Shown: piece after piece, positions 20,286 to 30,949 of the stretch
Position numbering within the stretch: position 1 is the stretch's first letter
Layout of the letters: every line of letters starts with the position of its first letter
Assembly (NCBI RefSeq): GCF_001641265.1
Contig: NW_020167528.1
Coordinates: 1,347,184 to 1,411,183 of the forward strand
DNA length: 64,000 nt
From: Pseudogymnoascus destructans
Taxonomy: Eukaryota > Ascomycota > Leotiomycetes > Thelebolales > Thelebolaceae
Direction: 5' to 3'
Notes under the pieces: model-generated
What the model was told of the DNA's origin: nothing
The model's database searches: none
What the model saw: only the letters and a program-made list of their open reading frames with translations
Position numbers and translations under genes: made by a program

Positions 20286-20925
20286 GTATTTCACAAGCGA
20301 GTCGGCATCCCAAGTGAGTTGGCAGCAAAAACACACAAATTGACTATTACTACAACTACTACACTACCACCTTATATAATAATCCCTATTCTATTGTAAT
20401 TGATTCCTAGCGCCTCTCTTACGTACGGGTATTATGTCCTATTTTCTCACATCAGCTACAGCGCTTCTGTCAGCCCTTAGAGCCCACCTGCCAACTACTC
20501 TCACTTGTCACCTCTATACGGACTTGAGCATCAACCTTAGCACTCTAAAGGATATCCTCTCCCTCTTGTACAGAGAGACTACGGCCTTGCATTATACGCC
20601 TCTTGTGCTTCCTTTTCCTCCTCTTTTCTGTTCATTTGCTACTTGTAGAGCCTTAACTTCTGCGTTAAGCAGAACAGCAGAATGCATCATAACTTGTACC
20701 CCCTTAACAAACAGCATCATTAATTGAGCTAGGAGAGCTGTTCTGATGTCGTACAATGCGGTTCTTAATGTGCTCTGTTTGAAAGTTAAGCTCCCTTATA
20801 GTTTGAGGAGTCTTTGAAGTCCAATTGTTACTCTTAACTATAGGAGGGGTTAGAGTCCTTAAGTGCAGATTCAAGTAGAAGAGAGCGCAGGTCAGGTGAT
20901 GTCCGTCAGGGACTATATATTGTAA
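20286..20925 (-). pseudogene. pogo-E C-terminal relic with 3' TIR
   Basis: Minus-strand remains of a pogo transposase C-terminus. At about 20700-20870 the frame reads LNLHLRTLTPP...EHIKNRIVRHQNSSPSS, matching the IKNRIAHHQNSSPTS segment of pogo-C. The following coiled-coil and zinc-knuckle region (remnant CEKIGHNTRT near 20440) is broken by stops and shifts. The outer TIR, TTTCACAAGCGAGTCGGC on the plus strand, starts near 20286. It lies back to back with the 5' TIR of pogo-D. Confidence 0.7.
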
Positions 20926-20927
20926 GC

Positions 20928-21254
20928 TATTGGAGCTGATTCGTGGATCCGGAGATTTACACCCAAAATCGGATGGGATTCTCCGGCCACCGTAATCACT
21001 CTTCTTGGCAGTGGTCGACAGAACAGAGAAATATAGCAATATAATAGAGTCAATTGATTATCTAAATATCTCACCGTTCTACGTAGCTTATATAGGTGAG
21101 GAGTAGCCGAAACCCTGAGCTTTGGCTTACCCCCACGGCAGTTGGTCATAGCGATAACTGCGGCCAAGCAGGCCAATGGGATACCCTTGGGAAACTTTCC
21201 TAAAACAGGGCTAATTCCTTGGTAAGTCCCGGGATTCCCCCAGAATCTCCAACA
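20928..21254. mobile_element. Copia-like solo LTR (327 bp)
   Basis: Bounded by TATTGGAG and CTCCAACA, i.e. a TGTTGGAG/CTCCAACA terminal inverted repeat with one G-to-A change, and flanked by TAAGC (20923-20927) and TAAAC (21255-21259), a 5-bp target duplication with one mismatch. A TATATAAG-like box is read on the minus strand near 21095. The TGTTGGAG terminus is common in Ty1/copia LTRs. No internal region is present. Orientation is uncertain. Confidence 0.6.
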
Positions 21255-21360
21255 TAAACGACCTCGCAGAAGTCGTCAAAATGCGCCAGTTTGAGGCATA
21301 TACGAAGGCTATATTTGAGGGAAAAAATTGGAAGCTCTTCGAGCCCCAAGTGGCTAGACC

Positions 21361-21530
21361 TCTGATAGTTGGTTTGAGCTGCTGTCGCCTGTCTGCTGGT
21401 TCGAACTGCTGTCGCCTGTTTGTTGTTGTCAGTATAAACTGCTGTTTTCTGTTTATTGCTGTCAATATCAACTGCTGTCGCCTGTTGAACTGCTGTTGGT
21501 AAGATGCTACTATGAGTAAGATGCTACTAT
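21361..21530 (+). repeat. Short tandem repeat (AACTGCTGTCGCCTGTT type)
   Basis: Four to five degenerate units of roughly 25-35 bp containing CTGCTGTCGCCTGT, then a doubled GTAAGATGCTACTAT. A related CAGCAG/ATCCTAC repeat occurs at 32590-32710. Confidence 0.7.
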
Positions 21531-21746
21531 CAGGAAATAAAACCAACTCTAATTTTACCCTCATATTTGCCAGATTAAGTGCATACAGCTAGTGTCATTG
21601 TTAGAGCCTTTGTGAACGGCGGTCGTCGAATGTCAGACTCGAGCACAACATGTCCCCCGTTATCTAGCAAAGGCAGCCTATTCCCTATAAAACCCAGACT
21701 AATGTGAGTGACTGATATGAATGCCGCAAATTTAATCATAATCGAT

Positions 21747-21839
21747 GTAAACATGCCAGCTTGCCTTACTTCTATGTTCTCATAGAAGTAAGGCAAGCTG
21801 GCATGTTTTCATAGAAGTAAGGCAAGCTGGCATGTTTAC
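21747..21839. repeat. Hairpin with a tandemly doubled arm
   Basis: Left arm 21747-21776 (GTAAACATGCCAGC...TATG), 4-nt loop TTCT, then its exact complement twice in tandem (21781-21807 and 21810-21839). The longest perfect stem is 30 bp. Confidence 0.93.
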
Positions 21840-22161
21840 ACGCGAATGTACCTAAAATGGGACATGCGGGAACAAGGTCGGAATATATGCTCTTCAGAAA
21901 CCATGCTGCATACCGGAATAAAGGCTGGAGCGATATTTGATCAGATAGTATTAATATACCACCTCCGGAGCAAACTAGATATAATGTAATACAAAAAGAA
22001 CGCAAAGCAATGAGCCAAATTTTCAGTATCCTGCAAACAACCACTCGAAATAGGTATAGACAAACAAAATAGACGCAGCATCCCTCGCGGTAGCTTACGT
22101 CCCCAGCCAAAAAAATGTTATACATCTCTCTCCAACCATCTATCCCAATCCATGCACACCC
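21840..22161. other. Spacer left of the 22-kb host gene
   Basis: No gene seen. It probably includes the 3' untranslated region of the leftward gene at 22162-22794 and marks the end of the first transposon cluster. Confidence 0.4.
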
Positions 22162-22794
22162 TCACTTCTCCACCGGCATCGCCCAATGCACCCTCTTCTT
22201 CATCTTCCCCCACCCCCTCACCTCCATCTTCTTTCCCAACCCGCTCGGCCCGGGTGCACCCCCCGTCTCCATCTCGACATCCTCCCCCTCCTCCTCAATA
22301 ACCCCAATCTCCGGGCTCGGCTCGCGCCACGCCCTCCCTCTCGGGCCCGCACTCCTCGACCTCGTCGCCGGCCCGGGAATCGCAGAATTCCTGACAAGCC
22401 CTCTCCCGCGCGCCGCTGCAGTCCTCCCTCCTTGACTGCCCTTGCCACTGCTGTTGCTACCCCGCTGCTTTCCGCGGCGCGGCACAGAAAGCCAGTCATG
22501 CATTTCTTGTTCCGCCTGCTCGGCCTCCAGCTCCTCGTCTGCGAGAATAGGGAGGCGCTGCAGCGAACTCGGGCTGACCTCACGCACCTGTGGTGTCTTG
22601 GCATCGTCGCTCTCGATACCTGCGCTGAGGTCGAGGTAATCGTCGTTATCGTCGACGTCGGCGGGGAGGACGGGCTCGAGGAAGTAGGCGAAGGGGTTTG
22701 CGTCTGTGTCTGAGATGTCTGGGGCGCCTTCATGACCGAGGCGGAGGATGGTGGGTGGCCAGGAATCGCGACGGATGAGGTGGTGGGACGGCAT
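22162..22794 (-). CDS. Unrecognised nuclear-type low-complexity protein (210 aa)
   Basis: Minus-strand frame starting MPSHHLIRRDSWPPTILRLG at 22794; the frame is open for 22 more codons upstream, so the start is a choice based on the better-structured N-terminus. After GHEGAPDISDTDANPFAYFL come an acidic stretch, a Gln/Glu-rich helix (DEELEAEQAEQEMHDWLSV), a Gly/Arg-rich basic patch (GGRTAAARGRGL, GPATRSRSAGPRGR), another acidic stretch and a basic end (GKKMEVRGWGKMKKRVHWA). No known domain recognised. GC-rich codon use and composition fit a host gene. Confidence 0.65.
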   Translation of the reverse strand: MPSHHLIRRDSWPPTILRLGHEGAPDISDTDANPFAYFLEPVLPADVDDNDDYLDLSAGIESDDAKTPQVREVSPSSLQRLPILADEELEAEQAEQEMHDWLSVPRRGKQRGSNSSGKGSQGGRTAAARGRGLVRNSAIPGPATRSRSAGPRGRAWREPSPEIGVIEEEGEDVEMETGGAPGPSGLGKKMEVRGWGKMKKRVHWAMPVEK

Positions 22795-24345
22795 AGTGGT
22801 GGTTTGTATGAGGTGAGAAGTGGGTGTATTTGTGCTCAGCGAGCAAGATTCACCGGCCACCGCCGGCTGCGTCGAGTGACAATGCGTCGACGACTTTATT
22901 CAGTGCATGTAGCGACAGAATATATGAGAACAGACCCCAGAATACCCCGAGTCAGTCCGCGTATCACAAGGCAGGTATCCAACCAGCCAAAAAATCTCTG
23001 TATTGTATCACAAAAAACGGTCTTCCCAAACGTCTCAGCAAGTCGGAATCGAGACGGAAAATAAAAACCGAAGGAAACAGAAGGAAATACCCAGGAAAGC
23101 CAACCTATTTATACCCCCCTCTGCACCTGCACCTCCGTGTCTCCCATCCACATGCTACTAGCTGTAGCCATATCCCCACACAGCCGCAGCGCAAAGGGGA
23201 TGGAGAGAAGTATGACCCAGCGCCACCCGCGCCACCTCCGCCTCCGCCCCGCTGCCTCGTCGCGCTGACGCTCCCCTATCATCAGCCGGCCGGCACTCGA
23301 CTCATCTAAACGAACCCTCCCTGCCCCCCCGCGAACTACGCGTCCCTATTGGCCTCTCATGTCCCTGGGACGCACAGGCAAGCACCCAGGCTACACACCA
23401 CCGCGCGAGCCGTATCGAGCATCATCGCACAGCAACGCTGGGTCGTCGCCGGATTAGCGAGACTGGGCGCCGCGGTGAGACATCGCCACGAGCGGGAGGG
23501 TGTGGTGCGGGGCGGGGCACGGGAGACATGAGGCATGGGAGGCAGATGACTGGGGACGGGACGCGTGGGGGAGGGTGGGAGCCGCGTGCTGGTGTGACGT
23601 TTCCCGCTTGGTTCTGGTACCTTCCCATCTCCGCTGCCTAGGCGGTGCTCTAGGCAGAAAGAGGGAGAGAGAAAAAATAGTTCTCACGCCGGGCTCTCGT
23701 GGGCTAATTTTACTACATACAGTTGCAGTTTCCCTGGGCGAGTTTGATAGATGGGGTCGAAATGGACAAGACTATGACGGCCCTACGATCTGCACCCGGC
23801 GCACTGCCGATCCCCAACCCCCCTGTAGGAATCATGGACGACGATGGCAAGCTTCCCCCTCCCACCTCCCCCCTCCCCCATCCCCCCTCGCCCCTCCCCA
23901 TGGCTGAACGCCCGCCCACCTGCACGTCCTCCCCATCTCGATATCGCTATCACCACTATCACCACTACCACCTCTACCACCTCTACCACCTCTACCACCT
24001 CTACCGCACTTACTCACCCCATCTCATTTGATTCCATCTCATCTCATCCCACCGCTTCGCACGCGCAAAACAGAGGCCACCGGTCAACCCGGTGTATGCA
24101 ACCACCACCCCAGCGGCGCAGCCTCGTGACGGGAGTCAGCTCAGCCGCCACAGTAGTCAGCTCACCGCCTGGCGGGACGAAAACAGGGTCGGCGGGGTCT
24201 GAAAATAAACTTAGGCGTAAGCTAGGGATGGGAGGGGGAGGGTGGAGTGTGTGGGTTGGGGTTTGGATGGAGCGTGCGAGGGCGGGCGAGTGATGATTGA
24301 CCAGTCGGCGGGAGGGGGAACGGATCCTGGTTGTGCGTGGTGGTT
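22795..24345. other. GC-rich spacer and long upstream region
   Basis: The 5' side of the leftward 22-kb gene. It contains CT-rich and CCACC-rich runs, including a short CTACCACCT tandem at about 23965-24005, and no supported gene. Frames here are low-complexity shadows. Confidence 0.45.
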
Positions 24346-24576
24346 GGTGATGGTGGTGATGGTGGTGATGGTGGTGATGGTGGTGATGGTGGTGATGGTG
24401 GTGATGGTGGTGATGGTGGTGATGGTGGTGATGGTGGTGATGGTGGTGATGGTGGTGATGGTGGTGATGGTGGTGATGGTGGTGATGGTGGTGATGGTGG
24501 TGATGGTGGTGATGGTGGTGATGGTGGTGATGGTGGTGATGGTGGTGATGGTGGTGATGGTGATGGTGGTGGTTGA
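24346..24576 (+). repeat. 9-bp microsatellite (GGTGGTGAT)n, about 25 copies
   Basis: About 230 bp of nearly perfect GGTGGTGAT repeats. It is open in all frames of both strands (poly-His on the minus strand, Gly-Asp-Gly or Val-Val-Met on the plus), which is an artefact of the repeat and not evidence of a gene. Confidence 0.97.
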
Positions 24577-25012
24577 GAATGGCTGGGTGGCTGGCGACTT
24601 TGCTGAGTATGAGATCGCAGAGAGGGGGGGCAGCCATCGCGATATATATGTTTATAAATACTTCCCCTTCCGCGCTTGCCGACGACTGACTGATCGAAAC
24701 ATCGCCTGAGCGGAAAGTAATCTCGATAGCGACTGTGATGCGAACATTCTCGTTACGAAACTGATAACTTTGCTTTCCTTGGCCGAGCTGCACATGCATA
24801 CAAATATCCACACCACTACCCCATTCTAGCTCCTCCAGTCTGGCTTCATTCCCCGAAACAAGTCCATGACACTTTCTTTTCCCCCCGCCACAAATCCCAT
24901 GGCACATCACAACACCCGCCCAATCTCGTATCACGAATCCGAGACATGGATGCCTCATCTTGCCTTGATTAGGAACTATCTATCTATCTACAGTAACAAA
25001 CACGATGTAGCA
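24577..25012. other. Spacer between microsatellite and hairpin
   Basis: No gene recognised. Confidence 0.4.
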
Positions 25013-25077
25013 TGTGATAACGAGATGGGATGGGATGGATATCCACCATATCCATCCCATCCCATCTCGTTATCACA
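25013..25077. repeat. Perfect 30-bp hairpin with 5-nt loop
   Basis: Left arm 25013-25042 (TGTGATAACGAGATGGG...), loop CCACC (25043-25047), right arm 25048-25077, fully complementary. It lies about 215 bp downstream of the stop of the leftward gene at 25292. Confidence 0.97.
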
Positions 25078-25291
25078 CGCAGCCACCAACCAAACTCGAC
25101 CTAACCCGTTCGTTATCCGCACCCCGAAGAAGACCATCCCTATACTCCGACACGGAAAACAAGAATCGCAAACAAAGTAATCACATCGCACCCCATCCGC
25201 GCATTCCATTCCATAATCGGAATCGCAAGAATCCCCTCACAAGTCCATCCCCCCCAACTCCTACCCTCCCACTCACCGCTCACCATACCGC

Positions 25292-26536
25292 TCACCGCTC
25301 AGCCCTCCTCCTCCTCCTCTCCTCAGCATAACTCTCCGACTTCCCCGCCGCACCGCTCAACCCAGGGATAACATGCTTATAGCTCTTCGTCCCCGTATCC
25401 CCACTAACCTCACTATCCATATACCCTCCCGGCATGCCACTCCCACTGCCACTAACCCCGCTTCCACTCTCACTGACCGAGCTCCCCAAGTCATCACCAG
25501 GCGTATAGCTGAAATCCCTCCTCCCCCTCCCCGCACCCGCAGCACTCCTCCCCTTCTCCCTCAACCTCCTCGCCTCCGCCTTCACCCGATCCGCGTCCCT
25601 CACCGTCTCAACCTTCCTAATCCCCGCCCTCTCCTTCGTCGGACTCGAGCTCGGGCTCCCCGCCCCATACTCCCCGCGCTCCCTCACCCTCTTAACCTTC
25701 TGCGGCGAATTCGTCGGCGTCGCCTCCCTCCCCGCCAACAACCCCGTCGCGCTCTCCTCGCTCCCCCCAACAGAAGACTCAAACGCTGACCCATCCGCCG
25801 CGCGATTCATCCCCCCCACCCTCGCAGGCTTCTCATGGCGATACGATCGCATAGCCGCATCGCCCAGGTCATCCCCCTCGAGCTCCTCATCACCACCCAC
25901 CGACTCCGCGTCCCTGAGTCGCGATTTCTCGCGGCTATTCCCCTTCTCGCGGAACCTCTTTCGCTGCTCCCCCTTCGCCTTCTTCGCCGCCGAAGCCGCC
26001 GCCGACCTCTCCGTCTTCTCCTTCTGAAACCTCCCGCTAACACCACGGGTGATAGACGTCATCTCACTAACCACCGTCCCCGTCCCCACCAAACTCTCCT
26101 CCTGCTCACTATACGCGCTGCCCGTCACACTACTATCACTATCCCTATACCTCTTCCCCACCACGCTCCCCCCCCCCAAATCCGTAGTCCTCGTCGCACC
26201 ACTCAGCGTCGTCCCATTCGGGCCCTTCCTGCGCAGGACAGTTGATTTGTAGTCCTCCCAGTCCCCTTGGCGGAAGTGGAAGCCCCCGTTTTTGGCAATG
26301 AAGAAGAACCAGATCCCTGTGATGACGAAGCCGGCGCAGATTATGCCGATGAGGGCGAAGATGGCGGAGGTGGGGACCGAGGTGGGCTGGATGGTGCCGG
26401 AGCCGTGGGTGAACGAGTTGGAGGTGTCGTCGCGGGGGTGGAGGGCGGGTGTGGTGGTGAAGGTGGCGGTGGTGCGGCGGGTGAGGGTTGTGAGGAGGGT
26501 GTGGATGGCGCAGAGGGGGTCGGGGATGGGTGCCAT
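25292..26536 (-). CDS. Single-pass membrane protein with long basic cytosolic tail (414 aa)
   Basis: A single-exon minus-strand frame starting MAPIPDPLCAIHTLLTTLT. Residues about 1-57 are Thr/Ser-rich and probably lumenal or extracellular. A clear membrane span follows (IFALIGIICAGFVITGIWFF, about 59-80), then FHFRQGDWEDYKSTVLRRKG and a long disordered, Ser/Gly/Arg/Lys-rich tail with serine clusters and SPTK/SPQK sites. It has no strong signal peptide. I do not recognise a named family, although this type with a short conserved juxtamembrane segment is frequent in filamentous ascomycetes. The gene is very GC-rich compared with the transposon DNA around it. Confidence 0.72.
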   Translation of the reverse strand: MAPIPDPLCAIHTLLTTLTRRTTATFTTTPALHPRDDTSNSFTHGSGTIQPTSVPTSAIFALIGIICAGFVITGIWFFFIAKNGGFHFRQGDWEDYKSTVLRRKGPNGTTLSGATRTTDLGGGSVVGKRYRDSDSSVTGSAYSEQEESLVGTGTVVSEMTSITRGVSGRFQKEKTERSAAASAAKKAKGEQRKRFREKGNSREKSRLRDAESVGGDEELEGDDLGDAAMRSYRHEKPARVGGMNRAADGSAFESSVGGSEESATGLLAGREATPTNSPQKVKRVRERGEYGAGSPSSSPTKERAGIRKVETVRDADRVKAEARRLREKGRSAAGAGRGRRDFSYTPGDDLGSSVSESGSGVSGSGSGMPGGYMDSEVSGDTGTKSYKHVIPGLSGAAGKSESYAEERRRRRAER

Positions 26537-28514
26537 GGTGAAGGTGGTGAGTTGTGAGGGTTAGTGTGTTGTGAACCGTAGAGTTGATTGTGATCGTGTA
26601 GGTGTCGACTCTCCGACAGTAGTGTATCGACGTCTCTCCAAGCAGAGGTAAGTCGACAGCTCACTCAGATCCTTGACCTAAGCTTCCTAGCCGTAGCCTC
26701 TATATCCTCTCTCTTGTCCTCTCTCGTATTCGTCGTCTCAATCGTTTCGATGTAATCGTCGTCGTTTCACTCCAATTCCTCGTCGTGCAATACAGAAATA
26801 GTAAGGGTAAGTTGTATACACCAACAATCCCACAAGTAGGTAGAAGAAATGTCTCTCTCTCCTCTGTGTGTGTCTTTATTGTTGTCGTAGTAACAAAACC
26901 AAATTACGTGGCTAGACAAAAGCTCCTCGTCACCTGGCAAGTCGAGCGAGTCGGTTGGGTAATCCGCACGGCCCACCTATAAACAAACCACCCATTCCCC
27001 GCTGACCCGGCAACAGAAATCACCACCCTTTCCTAACTCCCCTCCCTCCCCCATCAATCTTCCATCAATCTTCCATCAATCTTCCATCAATCCTTCGTCA
27101 ATCTTCCATCAATCCTTCATCAATCTTCCATCAATCCTTCATCAATCTTCCATCAATCTTTCATCAATCTTCCATCAATCTTCTATCAATCTTTCATCAA
27201 TCCTTCATCAATCTTCCATTAATCTTTCATCAATCCTTCATCAATCTTCCATCGGCCATCACTCCCATTTCTCCCGCCCAGTGGGTCCCGCCATACCGAC
27301 CCGAACACAAGCCAACGAACCCTGGCCCCTCCAAACACCAAGAAAAAAGTGACATCAGGTCTGGCCCCGTTCTCCACTTTCAATGTTCAAAACTCTCATT
27401 TTCGGGCGTTGGGCATGAAGCGGAGATTGGTTGGTTAACGGAAGTAGATTATCACATTTCTAATGTATTCCCTTGATTAAAACGTGTTTTACTTCACTGA
27501 TTCAACTCAACTCAACCCATGGACACATACGGATAAGCTTTATCAATTCTCTGAAGGAAATGCCTCAAATCGCCAAGAATGATTCGTCGCGAAAGAATGA
27601 TTCGTTACGAAAAGGAACACTTCATCACTAATTGCCTCACGACAAGTCATCCAACATTCATCACAGAAAAAAACGTGCTTTTTCCGATTCAAAAGCTATC
27701 TATCCTACCCCGGCCCCCCATCCATCCAAATCCTAGCGATCAGGTGTCTCGATATGGCTGAAAGCAGATATGCCCCCATCCCATCCCTATCCCAATCCTC
27801 ATCCCAAACAACCTATCTGTACAGAACCCCCCCCCCCCTTTTTCGAACAAAACCCGAAAAATCTTTCCGTACAAACAAGTCCCCGAGGACGAGCAACAAT
27901 AGCCCCCCCGCCAAGTTTCTCTAAGCTATTCCCATTCCCATTCCCATGCCTATCCCATACCCAATACCCAGATTTTGTCCAAGCCCAAAAAAAACAAATG
28001 TCCCCGCCCAAAGACAAATAAGAGAGATATAGTTTCTTTAGACGCCATGCAAGTAAAAAGCAAATGAATATCGCTCTTATATGCATAGCATTACATGCCC
28101 CCTCCTCCCCCTCGGCCTCGGCCTTCTCCCCTTTTGAAAACCTCCGCAGACATGATAGAAACACATTAAAACTCGGGGTATCCTGCATCATCATCAAAGT
28201 CCATACAACATCCATCCATCCCATCCCATCCATCATCGTCATCATGAGATGCTCTCCATCCGCGCGTAAAACCGTCGTGACAAGAAAACTCGTACAAAAC
28301 AAAGTGAGAAAACGTATCCAAGAAAGGCCTTCTTCTTCTGCCATCCAAAGGCCAACAAATGAAACGGGATCCCGCCCAGAAGCAAAGAAGAATAAGAAGT
28401 AGAAAAAAGATATAGCAACGCAGGCTAGCTACTCGCAATGAACAAACCCAAAAACACGCAACGCTTGATTCGCTCAAAACACAAAAAAATCACAAATCGT
28501 GAGGTTCAAAACCC
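26537..28514. other. Long spacer with a CATCAATC tandem array
   Basis: Holds the 5' region of the 25-kb gene and the 3' region of the 28-kb gene. At about 27055-27255 a degenerate 11-15-bp tandem (TTCCATCAATC, CTTCATCAATC) repeats some 15 times. Further on are poly-C and CCCATT runs near 27830 and 27930. No gene supported. Confidence 0.5.
27055..27255 (+). repeat. Degenerate CATCAATCTTC tandem repeat
   Basis: About 15 units of 11-15 bp that differ mainly by T/C in (T/C)TTC. Confidence 0.9.
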
Positions 28515-30410
28515 TCAGAAAAACCCCCTCCTCCTCCCCGCCACCGACCCCGCCCTCTCTCTCCCAGGCACCCCCAAAATCTCCCTCCGTCCCTTCCTCT
28601 CCCTCTCCCTCTCCCTCTCATCCGTCGCCGTCGGCGCATACTCCGACAGCGGCGCCTGCGACTGCTGCGACTGCGACGGCGCATACTCCGACTTTGACGC
28701 CTCGCTGCCATTGCGTATGCTCTGGCGGCGATTATTCACGATATTCAGCTCCACGCCATCCGCGTTCGTGATCTCCGCCGCGCCAATCGTCACCTTCGCG
28801 TTGCCCTTGATGCGGATCGTAAAGTCGTCGACTCCTGTGGGGTCGTTGCCGCTGACCGACCTCGTCGTGCGTGTGGTGACGGAACGCTTGAAGTCGCTCT
28901 CGTCGCGGCTGTTGCTGCTGTGCGTGCTGCGGCTGCTGCCGATGGTGTTTTGCTGCTTGCGGAGCAGGTCGGCGGTGAGCTTGACCGGCTCGCCGCCCGA
29001 CACGTCGGCTTGGTACCCCGCGGCGTCGCGGATCTTATCCTCGTAGTTGCTCGAAGGGTTGGAGAGTCCGCCGTAGTAGCTCGCGCGACGTCCCGAGGCG
29101 GCTTCAACGCGGATGTTGGCGTCGTCGCGGTCGGAGAGGGATTCGCTGGACTCAGGGGCACGAGGGAGGCTTTGGCGGCGTGCGCGCGAGGGTGGTGCGT
29201 CGCCGCGGTACGTGATCTTGGGTTGGGCGGGGCGCTCGCGCTCGTCGAATTCGTAGGCGCGCAATAGGTGGCGGTGAGGGCTGGGGCGGCGGGGGCTAGG
29301 ACGCTCATAGTCTCCCGAGGGGCGGCGGTCATGGTCTCCGGTGGGACGGCGGTCGTAGTCGCGCGACCGGCGGGATTCGCGGGGTTCGTCTCGCGATCGA
29401 CGGGGTTGAGGCTCGTCGTCTAGGTTGTCCTGGAGGAAGACGGACTGCTCTGAAGGCTGACGCACGCTCCTTCGCCGTTGCATCGGCTGTGGCGGGGGCA
29501 TATCTGCCGCGTCCTGGAGTTCCTTGGCTCGCCGCCTCGCCTCTCTCATTCTCGCCGCTTCTTGCATAAACGCTGCTTGGTTCTGTTCTTCTTCCTCAGA
29601 GTCATAGTCGTCGTCGTCGTCGTCATCATCATGGTCGTCGTAGACCCCTCTCTGCACCAGCTGGAGATCGGACGGCCTGTATCCCGAAACCGACGACGGC
29701 CTGGCAATCGACGCACCAGTCCGCGCGAATCGGTCCTCTAGTGTCTTGCGGCTCGGCGACGCGGGTTGGCTCGGCGAGTACGCCATTTGCATCGGGTTCT
29801 GGTATTGTGGTGGTGGGATCATGATTGGCGCGGCGAACATGGGTGCGTAGTACGCCGAACCGGACAGTGGCGGCCGGCTGATGTTGTTGCTACTTATACT
29901 CATCGGTCGCGTCTGTCGCGACTGCGAGGATGATGCGGATGATGTGGCGGCCCGTGGTGTGGATTGTGCCTGGATGACGACAGGATGACCGTCCCTCGTC
30001 TCGCCGAAGTATCTCGGGTCGTCCCGATCCTTCGGGCGGCTGGGTAGGTCGATGTGGTCGAAACTGACGTTTCGCTGTGTAGGAGGCCGTGACGACTTCC
30101 GGGGGCTCTTCCCCGGGTTGATGTTTATCGACTTCCGCCGTCCCTCTCGAGGCTCCCGGCCGGGTATGACTCGAATCTCCTTCACCGTGGCCCTCTCATC
30201 TGCCCTCGTGGGGACAGCGAGCGACGAGTATCCATCGTCGGAAAGCGACTTCTTCTTCTCCTTGGCGACTCGCTTCTCGTTCCTTTGTTTCTTTTCCTTC
30301 TTCGAGGCGCGGGCGGACACTCGGGTGCCGCGTATGGTGCGATTGTTGTCGCTGTCCTCGTCTCCCACGACGTCCTCGACGTAAGCGGGGCGGGCCTTAT
30401 CGGACCCCAT
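28515..30410 (-). CDS. Large disordered protein with conserved C-terminal segment (631 aa)
   Basis: A single-exon minus-strand frame starting MGSDKARPAYVEDVVGDEDS. Most of it is predicted disordered: basic RASKKEKKQRNEKRVAKEKK, Pro/Gln-rich PPPQYQNPMQMAYSPSQP, an acidic run (YDDHDDDDDDDDYDSEEEE), a long Arg/Asp/Ser region (SRDYDRRPTGDHDRRPSGDY), and a structured-looking stretch near residues 540-570 (DFTIRIKGNAKVTIGAAEI). No catalytic motif and no membrane span. I do not recognise a named family; the FTIRIKGNAKVTIG part is the most domain-like piece. Nucleic-acid binding or a scaffold role would be a guess from composition only. Confidence 0.72.
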   Translation of the reverse strand: MGSDKARPAYVEDVVGDEDSDNNRTIRGTRVSARASKKEKKQRNEKRVAKEKKKSLSDDGYSSLAVPTRADERATVKEIRVIPGREPREGRRKSININPGKSPRKSSRPPTQRNVSFDHIDLPSRPKDRDDPRYFGETRDGHPVVIQAQSTPRAATSSASSSQSRQTRPMSISSNNISRPPLSGSAYYAPMFAAPIMIPPPQYQNPMQMAYSPSQPASPSRKTLEDRFARTGASIARPSSVSGYRPSDLQLVQRGVYDDHDDDDDDDDYDSEEEEQNQAAFMQEAARMREARRRAKELQDAADMPPPQPMQRRRSVRQPSEQSVFLQDNLDDEPQPRRSRDEPRESRRSRDYDRRPTGDHDRRPSGDYERPSPRRPSPHRHLLRAYEFDERERPAQPKITYRGDAPPSRARRQSLPRAPESSESLSDRDDANIRVEAASGRRASYYGGLSNPSSNYEDKIRDAAGYQADVSGGEPVKLTADLLRKQQNTIGSSRSTHSSNSRDESDFKRSVTTRTTRSVSGNDPTGVDDFTIRIKGNAKVTIGAAEITNADGVELNIVNNRRQSIRNGSEASKSEYAPSQSQQSQAPLSEYAPTATDERERERERKGRREILGVPGRERAGSVAGRRRGFF

Positions 30411-30637
30411 CGTTTTGACAAGCGGGCGACGGCTTTCGCGGGAACGGTGGTTGTTATAGTTGGCGTGCGCAATGGTGTTGGTTGTGAGGTATGTCGTGAT
30501 AATGATATGTTCGCTTTGTGATAAGGCAAGAGAGTAGTCGACGTAGTAGTTGGTGAGTGTTGTAAGATATGTCGAAGAGAAAGAAGAGAAAGAAGAGAAG
30601 GAAGAGAAGGAAGAGAAGGAAGAGAAGAGAATTGTTT

Positions 30638-30690
30638 TTAGGCAGGTAGGCAGGTAGGCAGGTAGGCAGGCAGGTAGGCAGGTAGGCAGA
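30638..30690 (+). repeat. CAGGTAGG tandem repeat
   Basis: About six 8-bp units GCAGGTAG with one shorter unit. Confidence 0.9.
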
Positions 30691-30949
30691 CTGGGTTGTG
30701 GTTTGTGGTCGAGGAGAGTGCAGAGTAGGCGGAGTAAGAGAGGTAAGAGAGTCCAGTGGAGAGTGCTTTGTATGCCTGGTATAGTACTAAAAGTAGGTTG
30801 GGCTGCGGTCGCGGGACTTTTTGGGACTTTTTTGGGACTTTTTTTTGGGTGGTGTAGGTGGGTGGATATTTAGGCACGGGGGAGGAAGAATAAAATGTGG
30901 GGTGGGTGTGGATTTTGTGGTAGGGAAGGGACAGGGGGGGTTGGGGGGG

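Noticed and set aside
20434..20727. Plus-strand frame of 97 codons
   Set aside because: It is the antisense of the pogo-E transposase C-terminus.
22186..22733. Alternative frames on both strands over the 22-kb gene
   Set aside because: Shadows in GC-rich DNA. The 210-codon frame has the more structured sequence and acidic/basic domain layout.
24044..24958. A 304-codon minus-strand frame with a long poly-His run
   Set aside because: It is produced by the 9-bp microsatellite, which has no stops in any frame. The flanks are not protein-like.
25373..26564. Several 80-138-codon plus-strand frames opposite the membrane-protein gene
   Set aside because: Arg/Pro- or Gly-rich mirror frames typical of the complementary strand of a GC-rich coding gene.
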